This document shows positions 1-6,230 of a DNA stretch of 15,316 nt, one piece after another. Made by a program: the position numbers and the translations under genes. How positions within the stretch are numbered: the first letter of the stretch is position 1; the number at the start of each line of letters is the position of its first letter. Location: the NCBI GenBank assembly GCA_003661365.1, contig QMVZ01000023.1, positions 1 through 15,316 on the forward strand. The letters are read 5' to 3'. This stretch comes from Thermoproteota archaeon. Its GTDB lineage: Archaea > Korarchaeota > Korarchaeia > Korarchaeales > Korarchaeaceae. The notes below the pieces were generated by a model, which saw nothing but the letters and a program-made list of their open reading frames with translations, made no database searches and had not been told where the DNA came from.

Positions 1-275
1 ATCAGATAAATGAGCCTGGTCTTAGGTTTTTTGTAGCCGAACTTGGGCTAACGAAATATAAACAAAGACTCTCTGTGGCTTACTATTGTAACGATGTCTT
101 AGCTAGGGTTTGTGTAAGGAGAAAACCATCATTTGAATTGAATGTCTACGAAAGATTAAGGGAGATATTGGGTTCAGAAGAGTCCAGCATCGTTGGAAGA
201 GAGGATTTTGCGGACATTTGTATAAGATCGGAGTTCTTAGAGGATTTACTCAAGTATATGGTGGGTTTGTCATAG
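1..275 (+). CDS. C-terminal part of an unrecognised protein (5' truncated)
   Basis: The frame is open to the left edge (first full codon at 3) and ends with TAG at 273-275. A GTG at 75 could serve as a start, but the residues before it (such as RFFVAELGL) read like protein, so I treat this as the end of a longer gene. The visible 90 or so residues are charged and probably helical, with a C-terminal EFLEDLLKYM stretch. I recognise no domain and see no membrane segment. The next gene on this strand begins 69 bases later behind what looks like its own promoter, so the two may be separate transcripts. Confidence 0.55.
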   Translation, partial: QINEPGLRFFVAELGLTKYKQRLSVAYYCNDVLARVCVRRKPSFELNVYERLREILGSEESSIVGREDFADICIRSEFLEDLLKYMVGLS

Positions 276-286
276 TTCGGATGATG

Positions 287-338
287 TTTTAATTTATGTA
301 CCGTTTAGGATCAGATGACATGATCCCTGCGAGGGTGA
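287..338 (+). promoter_or_regulatory. Promoter, dyad and ribosome site of the NifX-like gene
   Basis: A TATA-like stretch TTTTAATTTATG lies at 287-298. About 26 bases beyond its centre, where an archaeal transcript would begin, sits an inverted repeat: GGATCA (308-313), seven-base spacer, TGATCC (321-326). A dyad over the start point is a common repressor position in archaea. GAGGGTGA at 331-338 is a good Shine-Dalgarno match, 6 bases before the TTG start at 345, and decides that start. The repressor idea is inference. Confidence 0.45.
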
Positions 339-344
339 CAAATA

Positions 345-683
345 TTGACCCTAAGGATAGGAGTAGCGACAGACGATGGGAAAACGGTAAAGGAGGGAGA
401 TTTCAGCGAATCGAAGTTCTTCGCTATTTACGATCTGACTGGAAGGACTCCTATTAGAGTTGAATTGAGGCCAAATCCCTTAAGGGGAAAGAGTAAGGAT
501 CCTATGCGCGTTCTCAGAATATTGGGGGATTGCGACGTTATTATCAGCATGGAATTCGCGCCAGAAAGCATAAAAGATATGGAAGCGAAAGGAATAATCG
601 CTCATGAAACTAAAAAGAAGGATATAGATAAATCAGTATTGGAATTTGCCGAGGAACTAGCCCGTCTTGGAGTTAGATCCTAG
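345..683 (+). CDS. NifX/NafY-like (dinitrogenase Fe-Mo cofactor family) small protein
   Basis: This 112-residue protein has the size and layout of stand-alone archaeal members of the dinitrogenase iron-molybdenum cofactor family (NifX/NifB C-terminal fold). The opening strand reads RIGVATDDGKTV, followed by FSESKFFAIYDL near residues 20-31. The later CDVIISMEFAPES and EAKGIIAHET correspond to the usual 'D.vI..g....a...L...GI' part. No nitrogen-fixation gene is near. In many archaea such proteins occur without nitrogenase and have no assigned role, perhaps metal-cluster handling. The TTG start is chosen for the ribosome site 6 bases upstream. The stop codon forms the beginning of a hairpin, and the next gene is convergent. 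Confidence 0.72.
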   Translation: MTLRIGVATDDGKTVKEGDFSESKFFAIYDLTGRTPIRVELRPNPLRGKSKDPMRVLRILGDCDVIISMEFAPESIKDMEAKGIIAHETKKKDIDKSVLEFAEELARLGVRS

Positions 684-709
684 GTGAATGTGATTTATCA
701 CCTATTTTT
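681..709 (+). terminator. Hairpin plus T-run after the NifX-like gene
   Basis: TAGGTGA (681-687) pairs with TCACCTA (698-704) across a ten-base loop, followed at once by TTTTTC (705-710). The stem starts in the stop codon of the upstream gene and lies in the 28-base gap between two convergent genes. The T-run favours termination of plus-strand transcription. Confidence 0.55.
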
Positions 710-711
710 CT

Positions 712-1410
712 CTATGCGAAATATAACACAGTAGCAGTTATCAAGGGGACAGTAAAGTTATCAAATGGCTCCAATGGACCCACTGTTAAGGATTCAGCTA
801 TAGTCCCTGTTGCTGCAGCCATAATAGCTTTTAACAAGATAGCTGAAGAATTTAAAGGCATGGCGGGAGATAAACCAAGTATTGTCAATCCTGTAACGGC
901 ACCTAGGAATCCAAAAACGAATAGAATTAAAGAGCCCTCAAAACTCCTTTCAGACCAAGGATGCATGTGTTTTTTCTTGATCCTACTTACAAGCAGAGGA
1001 GCCATACCATCACCCCACGCCATAACATAGGTGGAAGCTACAATGATGTCTTTCCTATTCCAAAGCGGATATAATAGAAGGAGAATTGATATTATGTAAT
1101 ATAACGGGCCGTAATTATGCCAACCCCCTTTTTTGGAGTAGAACATGGACTGTATCATGGGATCATCCCTTTTTCCAAACAAAAGCGAGAGCAACATTAT
1201 CAGCAACCCACCGGGTATTAATGCAGGCCAAAGAGGGGAGCTAAACCATCCTATAGCTACTATCGAATCTCCAGCGAAAAGATGGATAAGCTTCCTGGTT
1301 ACGCTTGGGTGGAAGCCTTTGGCCTTTAGAAGCTCTCCAGCCTTGATTATTGCAAAAACATAAGCGTAGACTATTGAAAGAAGCAGGACATTCGATAATT
1401 TCGGGTCCAT
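712..1410 (-). CDS. Dolichol/phytol kinase-like integral membrane protein
   Basis: A 232-residue protein with roughly seven hydrophobic segments. It shows marks of the phytol kinase/dolichol kinase/phosphatidate cytidylyltransferase superfamily: TRKLIHLFAGD near residues 38-48, AWGDGMAPLLVSR near 130-142, and ERSFEGSLILFVFGF shortly after (the usual 'K..EGs' motif). Family members transfer phosphate or CMP to polyprenols, phytol or lipids at the membrane. In archaea the substrate could be dolichol or a geranylgeraniol derivative; the sequence alone does not decide. The start is ATG at 1410, with GGAG only two bases ahead, so a leaderless mRNA is possible. It is divergent from the Thg1-like gene, with 64 bases between the two starts. 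Confidence 0.72.
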   Translation of the reverse strand: MDPKLSNVLLLSIVYAYVFAIIKAGELLKAKGFHPSVTRKLIHLFAGDSIVAIGWFSSPLWPALIPGGLLIMLLSLLFGKRDDPMIQSMFYSKKGGWHNYGPLYYIISILLLLYPLWNRKDIIVASTYVMAWGDGMAPLLVSRIKKKHMHPWSERSFEGSLILFVFGFLGAVTGLTILGLSPAMPLNSSAILLKAIMAAATGTIAESLTVGPLEPFDNFTVPLITATVLYFA

Positions 1411-1474
1411 CTCTCCATTTTTGTTAAGAGAATATTAAGAGTTTTGTCATAAAAAGCAATTTAAGGAGACCCAG
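1411..1474. promoter_or_regulatory. Divergent promoter region
   Basis: The 64 bases between two divergent start codons hold an AT-rich core around 1429-1438 containing the self-complementary AATATT, which could act as a TATA element in both directions. For the plus-strand gene AAGGAG at 1463-1468 is a ribosome site 6 bases before ATG 1475. The minus-strand gene has little room for a leader. Confidence 0.4.
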
Positions 1475-2248
1475 ATGCAAACCATTGATTGGAAAACTAG
1501 AGAAATAGCCTCTACCTTCAGAATGCCTGAAGACCTGCCATTGATAGTCAGAGTTGATGGCTGGAAGTTTCATAACCTGGCTAAGAAAATGGGTTTAAGG
1601 AAACCATTCGACGAAAGGATGATCAAATGCTTGGTAAAGGCCGCCGAGGAACCCTTCAATCTAGGACTTCCAGTAATCTTAGCCTATGTTTTTTCGGATG
1701 AGATATCATTTCTCATAAAACCACCACTTCCCTTCAAGGGAAGGGTAGAAAAACTGGTGTCTGTATTTGCTTCAATTGTATCATCATCTTTTAGCATGGC
1801 GTTGAGAGAGATGAATGTAGAAGCTAACGTGGGCTTTGACGGGAGAGTAGTTGTCGTTAGACATCGAGAAATTTCAGATTATTTGTCATGGAGGCAAGCC
1901 GAAGCTTGGAGAAATTGCATCAATGCATATGCTCAGTACGCTCTTATCTCCAAGGGAATGTCCTCTCGAAGGGCAACAAAAGAGTTGAAGGGTATGAAGG
2001 CACCAGAGCTTCATGAACTAGTTTTCCAAGAACTTGGCATAAATCTAGCAAAGATTCCTGCCTGGCAGAGGAGAGGTGTGCTGATTTTCATTGAAGAATA
2101 TGAAAAGGAGGGATTTGATCCAATATCGAACAAGAGAACCATCGTTAAAAGGAGAAGAGTGAGAAAAGAGTGGGAACCTCCCTTATTCTCTTCTGAGGAA
2201 GGGAGGTCCTTCATTATAAGTCTCCTAAGATTTCATGGTCTGGAGTGA
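1475..2248 (+). CDS. thg1: tRNAHis guanylyltransferase / Thg1-like 3'-5' polymerase
   Basis: A 257-residue member of the Thg1 family, which adds nucleotides to the 5' end of RNA in the reverse (3'-5') direction. Visible signatures are VRVDGWKFHNL (residues 25-35) with putative metal-binding Asp28, and YVFSDEISFL (71-80) with Asp75, matching the two catalytic carboxylates of the palm-like domain. YLSWRQAEAWRN follows in the middle of the protein. In eukaryotic enzymes that stretch reads WRQxDCHxNN; here the His is replaced, as in Thg1-like proteins that repair tRNA by template-dependent addition. The protein could therefore repair truncated tRNAs rather than, or as well as, supply G-1 of tRNAHis. 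ATG 1475 has a ribosome site AAGGAG. A Nudix gene follows 43 bases downstream on the same strand. Confidence 0.9.
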   Translation: MQTIDWKTREIASTFRMPEDLPLIVRVDGWKFHNLAKKMGLRKPFDERMIKCLVKAAEEPFNLGLPVILAYVFSDEISFLIKPPLPFKGRVEKLVSVFASIVSSSFSMALREMNVEANVGFDGRVVVVRHREISDYLSWRQAEAWRNCINAYAQYALISKGMSSRRATKELKGMKAPELHELVFQELGINLAKIPAWQRRGVLIFIEEYEKEGFDPISNKRTIVKRRRVRKEWEPPLFSSEEGRSFIISLLRFHGLE

Positions 2249-2291
2249 AGGATCAAGCAACATCTATAGGCCACACAGGAGGTCATCCTAA

Positions 2292-2786
2292 ATGTCAAGA
2301 AGAGCGGCTGTAGCGGCTTTGCTAAGGGATGTAAGCAGACTTGAGATATTGCTAGTAAAGCGCAAAGACAGGCCGAAGGATCCATGGTCTGGTCAAATAG
2401 CTCTGCCCGGAGGGATGCAAAGAGAAAAAGAACAACTTCTAGAGACTGCAATGAGGGAAGCGGAAGAAGAAACTGGGATTTCTCTCTCGCTTGAAGAATT
2501 AATCGGGACGTTAGAGCCGACAAAGCCCAGAAATAAGCCTGAAATAGAAGTAGTGCCATTTGTCTTCTTTATATCCAGAAATGAGGTACCAAGACCTGGA
2601 GAGGAGATAGAATTCTGCCTTTGGGTTCCTCTAGATGAACTCCTGGCAAACAAGATCGATGAAAAATTGGCAAACGGCAGGATAGTTCCTGCCTGTGCCT
2701 TCGAAGGTATTGTAGTATGGGGATTGACGTATCGAATCCTCTTGGATTTGTTTGAATTTCTGAAGGATCTAGGAATCCTTACTTAG
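2292..2786 (+). CDS. Nudix hydrolase, CoA-pyrophosphatase-like
   Basis: A 164-residue Nudix protein with a complete box: Gly41, Glu47, and REAEEETGI at 55-63, fitting G-x5-E-x7-REUxEExGU. The preceding WSGQIALPGG (32-41) with upstream LLVKRKDRP resembles the CoA pyrophosphatase/YeaB subgroup, which hydrolyses CoA and its derivatives to 4'-phosphopantetheine derivatives and 3',5'-ADP. Other nucleoside diphosphate substrates cannot be excluded. GGAGGT at 2278-2283 fixes the ATG at 2292 (spacing 8). It sits 43 bases after the Thg1-like gene and is probably co-transcribed with it, and ends 10 bases from a convergent gene. Confidence 0.85.
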   Translation: MSRRAAVAALLRDVSRLEILLVKRKDRPKDPWSGQIALPGGMQREKEQLLETAMREAEEETGISLSLEELIGTLEPTKPRNKPEIEVVPFVFFISRNEVPRPGEEIEFCLWVPLDELLANKIDEKLANGRIVPACAFEGIVVWGLTYRILLDLFEFLKDLGILT

Positions 2787-2796
2787 GATAAGAAAG

Positions 2797-3207
2797 CTAA
2801 CTTTCATCGTCAAACGATGTTAGTTTATCCACAAATTCTCTTGACAAATAACTGGCTCTTTCCCAAGCTACATTTTTTGACCATCCTTGCAACACTAACA
2901 ACCTTTCTATGGCCTTTTCCATTATAATAACCCCTTCTTCTCCTATATGAATGCCTTTCTCATCGATTAGCTTTGAGATTACAGCCATAATAGATTCAAC
3001 TTCATCTCTACTTAATAGCCTAAGACCTGGCCTGAAATATGTTTTATAGAGGTGTGGAGTGAAAATCACCATTAGAGGTTGAACAACTAAATTCAATGAG
3101 ATTAGTTCAACCCCCATCTTGTCTAACCTATTTCGAAATCTAATGTACTTCAGGTCATCATAGATCTCATTGATTGCTAGGTCATAAAGCTCTTGGAATA
3201 ATTCCAA
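2797..3207 (-). CDS. Unrecognised helical protein; possibly 5'-truncated by an amber codon
   Basis: A 136-residue protein from TTG 3207, mostly predicted helix (ELFQELYDLAINEIYDDL, then SRDEVESIMAVISKLIDEKG), with acidic ends and no clear membrane segment. I do not recognise the family. No convincing ribosome site precedes TTG 3207. The same frame stays open upstream to TAG at 3253-3255 and encodes plausible residues (LTLVDISPWIALELF). Beyond that stop the frame is open again for 40 codons, including ATG at 3327. A strong minus-strand TATA lies at 3386-3394. The gene may therefore have lost its first part to a nonsense change, or may start at CTG 3252 or TTG 3207. It is convergent with the Nudix gene. 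Confidence 0.55.
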   Translation of the reverse strand: MELFQELYDLAINEIYDDLKYIRFRNRLDKMGVELISLNLVVQPLMVIFTPHLYKTYFRPGLRLLSRDEVESIMAVISKLIDEKGIHIGEEGVIIMEKAIERLLVLQGWSKNVAWERASYLSREFVDKLTSFDDES

Positions 3208-3507
3208 GGCTATCCAAGGTGATATATCAACTAGAGTTAAAATATCTTTCAGCTACCTCATCATATCAAATTCTTTGAATTTGAATACGCTTTCCACATT
3301 GTCGGATTGTCGTTGTTCTGAAATCATCTGAGAACTTTTGTCGTGATGTAATTCGTCAGCAAACCACTTAATTTTGAGTTACAACCTATATAAGTTAAGA
3401 AACTGAATAAAAAAGCTTAGATTAACTCCACCTAGCTCAACTGACCTTCTTCAAGGGAAGATCGCAATGTTTAAGATTTTTATCAAAACATCTAAGCACG
3501 ATAGACT
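3208..3507. other. 300-base region between divergent genes: possible lost gene start and two TATA boxes
   Basis: No intact gene is visible. On the minus strand, in frame with the gene ending at 2797, 3256-3327 encodes 24 residues from an ATG, then a TAG at 3253-3255. CTATATAAG at 3386-3394 reads CTTATATAG on the minus strand, a classical archaeal TATA box that could drive that gene. On the plus strand it could also feed the aminotransferase with a leader of about 90 bases. A perfect ten-base palindrome TGATATATCA lies at 3220-3229. No tRNA-like fold or longer repeat was seen. Confidence 0.4.
3470..3507 (+). promoter_or_regulatory. Likely leaderless promoter of the aminotransferase
   Basis: TTTAAGATTTTTATC (3470-3483) is a TATA-like stretch centred 28-35 bases before ATG 3508. 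No Shine-Dalgarno match stands before that ATG, so transcription probably begins at or next to the start codon. Confidence 0.4.
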
Positions 3508-4689
3508 ATGCCAGATTTTGCTAAAAGAATGAATGTCTTAGGTGTCGAAGGAGCGTTTATTGTTCTGGCTAAAGCCAAAGAATTAGAAAGACAGGGACGT
3601 TCCATAGTTCACATGGAAATTGGACAACCAGACTTTCCTACCCCCAAACACATTATAGAGGCTGCTAAGAAGGCATTAGATAGCGGAATGACGTCGTATA
3701 CACCCTCAACAGGAATCTATGAGCTTAGAGAAGCTGTTGCAGAATATGTTTCAAAGAGCAGAGGGACAGATATTAGTCCCGACGAAGTCGTCATAACAGT
3801 AGGGGCAAAGTTAGCTATTTTTGGCGCGTTAATGGCTTTTGTCGATCCGGGAGATGAGGTAATAATACCTGCACCAGCCTATCCCAGCTATGACAGCGTT
3901 ACCATGTTTGTTGGAGGAAAGCCAGTACATGTCCCTTTGAGGGAAGAAAGGAAGTTCAGTCCTAGTGGGGAAGAGATTGCAGAGACCGTAACTGAAAAAA
4001 CAAAAGTTATAGTCATAAATACACCGTGCAATCCTACGGGTGGCGTCTATACAAGGGAAGACTTGAAAGCGATAGTGGAAGTTGCCCAAGAAAAGGATTT
4101 ACTCATAGTTTCTGATGAAATCTATGATGAGATTGTGTTTGACGGTAAAAAACACGAAAGCATTCTTTCTATTCCAGGAGCAAGGGAGAGGACCGTGTTA
4201 ATTGGTGGATTCTCAAAAACTTGGTCGATGACTGGATGGCGACTTGGATGGGCTGTAGCTCCCAAAGAAATTACAGACAAAATAGCTAAGATTCAGCTGA
4301 ACACTACGTCCTGTCCAGTACACTTCGTGCAAGTTGCTGCCGTCGAAGCCATAAGAGGACCTCAGGATGACGTAAGAAGAATGGTTCAGGAGTATCAAGA
4401 GCGCAGAGATTTGATTTTTGATGGACTTAATTCAATTCCTGGATTTAGCATGATAAAGCCCGCGGCAACCTTCTATGCCTTTCCAAATGTAAAGAAGCTT
4501 GGAGTAAAAAGCTCTGAATTGGCTGATATGATCCTTAATGAGGCTGGAGTAGCCCTTTTACCAGGAACTGCGTTTGGGCCTGAAGGGGAGGGCTATCTGA
4601 GGCTTTCATTTGCTACTAGCAAAGACATGATTAAAGAGGGCTTGAAAAGGATTAAGGAATTTGTAGAGGAAAGATTTCCAAACGTATAG
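3508..4689 (+). CDS. Class I aminotransferase, aspartate aminotransferase type (PLP enzyme)
   Basis: A 393-residue fold-type I PLP enzyme of the Igamma aspartate aminotransferase group, the usual length for the family. It transfers the amino group of aspartate or another amino acid to 2-oxoglutarate in the cytosol. Seen in sequence: HMEIGQPDFPTP near residues 35-46; Asn175 in NPTGG; Asp203 and Tyr206 in SDEIYDE, which contact the pyridine ring; the Schiff-base lysine Lys237 in GGFSKTWSMTGWRLGW; and Arg365 in LRLSFATS, which binds the substrate carboxylate. All key residues are present. Substrate range (aspartate, aromatic or branched amino acids) cannot be fixed from sequence, so no symbol is given. 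It appears monocistronic, with a palindrome 15 bases after its stop. It is the only clearly intact gene between 2.8 and 6.2 kb. Confidence 0.9.
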   Translation: MPDFAKRMNVLGVEGAFIVLAKAKELERQGRSIVHMEIGQPDFPTPKHIIEAAKKALDSGMTSYTPSTGIYELREAVAEYVSKSRGTDISPDEVVITVGAKLAIFGALMAFVDPGDEVIIPAPAYPSYDSVTMFVGGKPVHVPLREERKFSPSGEEIAETVTEKTKVIVINTPCNPTGGVYTREDLKAIVEVAQEKDLLIVSDEIYDEIVFDGKKHESILSIPGARERTVLIGGFSKTWSMTGWRLGWAVAPKEITDKIAKIQLNTTSCPVHFVQVAAVEAIRGPQDDVRRMVQEYQERRDLIFDGLNSIPGFSMIKPAATFYAFPNVKKLGVKSSELADMILNEAGVALLPGTAFGPEGEGYLRLSFATSKDMIKEGLKRIKEFVEERFPNV

Positions 4690-4704
4690 GCGCCTTAATC
4701 CTTG

Positions 4705-4726
4705 TATCAACACTTAAGAGTTGATA
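4705..4726. promoter_or_regulatory. 22-base near-perfect palindrome, candidate operator
   Basis: TATCAAC (4705-4711) is mirrored by GTTGATA (4720-4726). The central bases continue the symmetry (CTTAAG core), leaving one mismatched pair among eleven. No T-run follows, so it is a poor terminator. It lies after the aminotransferase stop and about 140 bases before the winged-helix gene, a plausible site for a dimeric regulator, possibly that protein itself. Confidence 0.4.
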
Positions 4727-4864
4727 ACAGAGATCAGTGTGAGGTTTAGGGTTGTACGGTGCGGTGTAGCTACTTCTATTATCCAATGGAATACAACATA
4801 GGTCAATCTAGCTTAACCATAATGATTTTAAGTACGACTGCTTTTCTCAGAGACAGGGATCTAA

Positions 4865-4976
4865 ATGGGAGAGAAAGGCGTTCTATTTATTATCCGGAGG
4901 GATCGTTGGGTCTCCGACTGCTAAGCTCAAGCTGGTTAAAAGAGAAGAGCTATTTCCCTATAAATCTCTTCTGAAA
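4865..4976 (+). pseudogene. Probable N-terminal part of the winged-helix gene in a shifted frame
   Basis: ATG at 4865 follows AGGGA (4855-4859) and a TATA-like TTTTAAG (4827-4833), but its frame stops after 19 codons. Removing one G from the GGG at 4867-4869 lets the same ATG read straight into the downstream frame. The protein would begin MERKAFYLLSGGIVGS and continue TAKLKLVKREELFPYK into the winged-helix protein. The in-frame region 4869-4976 has no stop and no standard start codon before TTG 4977, so an extra base, real or artefactual, is the simplest reading. Confidence 0.5.
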
Positions 4977-5288
4977 TTGGCATTAAGAGGTCTTTCACCA
5001 TCTCAACGAAAAATCCTTACTAGACTATCGGATTTGGAATTAGAAAGGTACACGATGAGTTCTCTTGCCGCCAGACTAGCGGATGAAGGAATGCCTCTTT
5101 CCACGGCCAAATGGAGTCTAAGAAACCTTAGATCTTTGGGCATAATTCAATGCGGAGATGAGGGAAAGAAAGGCATTCCTGTTAGATTGACTTCCCTTGG
5201 AAAACTCTTAGCAGAGATTGCAAAAGAAGATTTGACGGAGAGCACATGTAGATCTAACGACGAAATTAGAGGAGTTATAGAAGTATAG
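4977..5288 (+). CDS. Winged helix-turn-helix DNA-binding protein
   Basis: The intact part is 103 residues from TTG 4977 to TAG 5286-5288. LSPSQRKILTRLSD is the first helix, MSSLAARLADEG with LSTAKWSLRNLRSLGII forms the helix-turn-helix and recognition helix, and GIPVRLTSLGKLLAEIA gives the wing and last helix. This is the layout of archaeal winged-helix transcription regulators. TTG 4977 lacks a ribosome site, and the frame is open upstream with convincing residues, so the true protein is probably about 37 residues longer and starts at ATG 4865 across a one-base shift. A role in controlling the neighbouring aminotransferase or itself through the palindrome at 4705 is possible but unproven. 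Confidence 0.6.
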   Translation: MALRGLSPSQRKILTRLSDLELERYTMSSLAARLADEGMPLSTAKWSLRNLRSLGIIQCGDEGKKGIPVRLTSLGKLLAEIAKEDLTESTCRSNDEIRGVIEV

Positions 5289-5303
5289 AACTGACACCAC
5301 TAT

Positions 5304-5335
5304 CTTTTATCTACACAGTAGTGAAATTATTATCT
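5304..5335 (+). promoter_or_regulatory. TATA box and start region of the broken gene at 5336
   Basis: CTTTTATCTA (5304-5313) is a TATA-like element whose centre lies about 27 bases before ATG 5336, the spacing expected for a leaderless mRNA. CACTA (5298-5302) and TAGTG (5319-5323) flank it symmetrically. The support is positional only. Confidence 0.35.
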
Positions 5336-5729
5336 ATGAGAGAAGATTAACAGGGAGATACTCATACTAGACAATATCTTTGAAAGGAAAACCTATTATC
5401 TACTGATATCTGCCCTGTTCTCTCCCATTCCCAGCTCTGATAAGCTACTTACATCTCAAAACAGAGTCAAAACAGAAAAGAAGACTTCTGCTGTTATTAA
5501 TCATAGCTCTTGCTCCAATATGTTTGGTTCCTTAAATTAGGGTTATATCTTATACTTCCGGCACTTTACATCTCAACAATCTATTCATCGTTTTCTAGAA
5601 GAGAAAACAGAGCGCCAGCCATATCTGGGTTGTGCTGTTGCAGTTTTTGCTCCTATTAGGATAGATGGTGGCGCTTGGGGCGAAGTAGCCCCAGAGGACA
5701 CGGGTGGAAGGATAGGTGAGAATATCAAT
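5336..5729 (+). pseudogene. N-terminal, membrane-spanning part of a frameshifted gene
   Basis: No single frame is open here, yet plausible protein runs across frames. From 5340, after ATG 5336, one frame reads INREILILDNIFERKTYYLL and reaches ISALFSP. Near CCC 5424-5426 the next frame continues FPALISYLHLKTESKQKRR and LLLLLIIALAPIC. Near TTT 5523-5525 the third frame continues WFLKLGLYLILPALYIS and RRENRAPAISG. Near GGG 5627-5629 the last frame continues CAVAVFAPIRIDGGAWGEV and runs without a stop to 6182. Each junction needs removal of exactly one base. The assembled protein would have two or three membrane segments and then a soluble domain. It is a decayed gene or a run of sequence errors; I do not recognise the family. 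Confidence 0.5.
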
Positions 5730-6182
5730 GTGTTGGTGATAAAACAGTTAGCCCCCGTGCAAGAAGACTTGGGACCTGTATTCCAATTTCTAGGATCCGT
5801 TGACCGTTTCTTAGTCATTAAACTAGATCAAGAAGCCGTAAATACCTTCATACTACGTGATTTGATGTTCAGGATATATGTACATGCGAACAAAACCTAC
5901 AACTTCATAGTCATAAACAGAACGAAAGCAGCAGTCCATCTTTCCTCTCTAGAACTTTTATTTACAGCTATCTCCCTATTTTACAGGGAGAAAAACCCTG
6001 CTCTGTCTCAGAAAATTCAGGAGCTAGCTCGGTTTTCTGGTATGCTATCTACCATTTTAACAGAAGAATGGGCCAAGAACTTGTTAACAGATGAACAGAT
6101 CGACGAAATAAGAAATTATCTTCAGGTAATAATTAACTTGGCCCAACTAGGTGATTTCTCGCATTTGCTGGAAGAGAGCTGA
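5730..6182 (+). CDS. Unknown protein; C-terminal domain of the broken membrane gene upstream
   Basis: The intact reading from GTG 5730 to TGA 6182 gives 150 residues, but the frame is open without a standard start codon back to 5541. The residues just before 5730 (EDTGGRIGENIN) look like protein, so this is best read as the soluble C-terminal domain of the frameshifted gene beginning at 5336. It holds a likely alpha/beta part (VDRFLVIKLDQEAV, RIYVHANKTYNFIVINRT) and then helices (SSLELLFTAISLFYRE, TDEQIDEIRNYLQVIINLAQL). No ribosome site precedes GTG 5730 at the normal distance. It ends 48 bases from a convergent operon. Function unknown. Confidence 0.5.
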   Translation: MLVIKQLAPVQEDLGPVFQFLGSVDRFLVIKLDQEAVNTFILRDLMFRIYVHANKTYNFIVINRTKAAVHLSSLELLFTAISLFYREKNPALSQKIQELARFSGMLSTILTEEWAKNLLTDEQIDEIRNYLQVIINLAQLGDFSHLLEES

Positions 6183-6230
6183 TGGAATCACATCTTAATT
6201 ATCGAATAAAGCTCAGAGTGTGTTTACGGA

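Noticed and set aside
345..683. Evidence for nitrogen fixation from the NifX-like gene
   Set aside because: No nifHDK, nifB or nifEN is present, and stand-alone small members of this family are common in archaea that do not fix nitrogen.
3220..3238. Second copy of the TATCAAC/AGAGTT half-sites seen at 4705
   Set aside because: The spacing differs and only one half-site is complete; such a short match is expected by chance in AT-rich DNA.
3253..3255. Pyrrolysine at the in-frame TAG
   Set aside because: TAG is the normal stop of several intact genes in this window, no PYLIS-like context or pyl genes are visible, and a nonsense change or a later start explains it more simply.
3448..3461. Small hairpin TCTTC-AAGG-GAAGA before the aminotransferase
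   Set aside because: Five base pairs with no T-run and no conserved context; not distinguishable from background.
4759..4974. 71-codon open frame on the plus strand before the winged-helix gene
   Set aside because: Its residues look like noise (many Ser, Tyr, Leu with no pattern), it has no ribosome site, and an overlapping frame gives a much better protein that joins the winged-helix domain.
5585..5818. 77-codon open frame on the minus strand
   Set aside because: It is the antisense of the plus-strand coding reading and is rich in Pro, Ser and Thr without structure, typical of a shadow.
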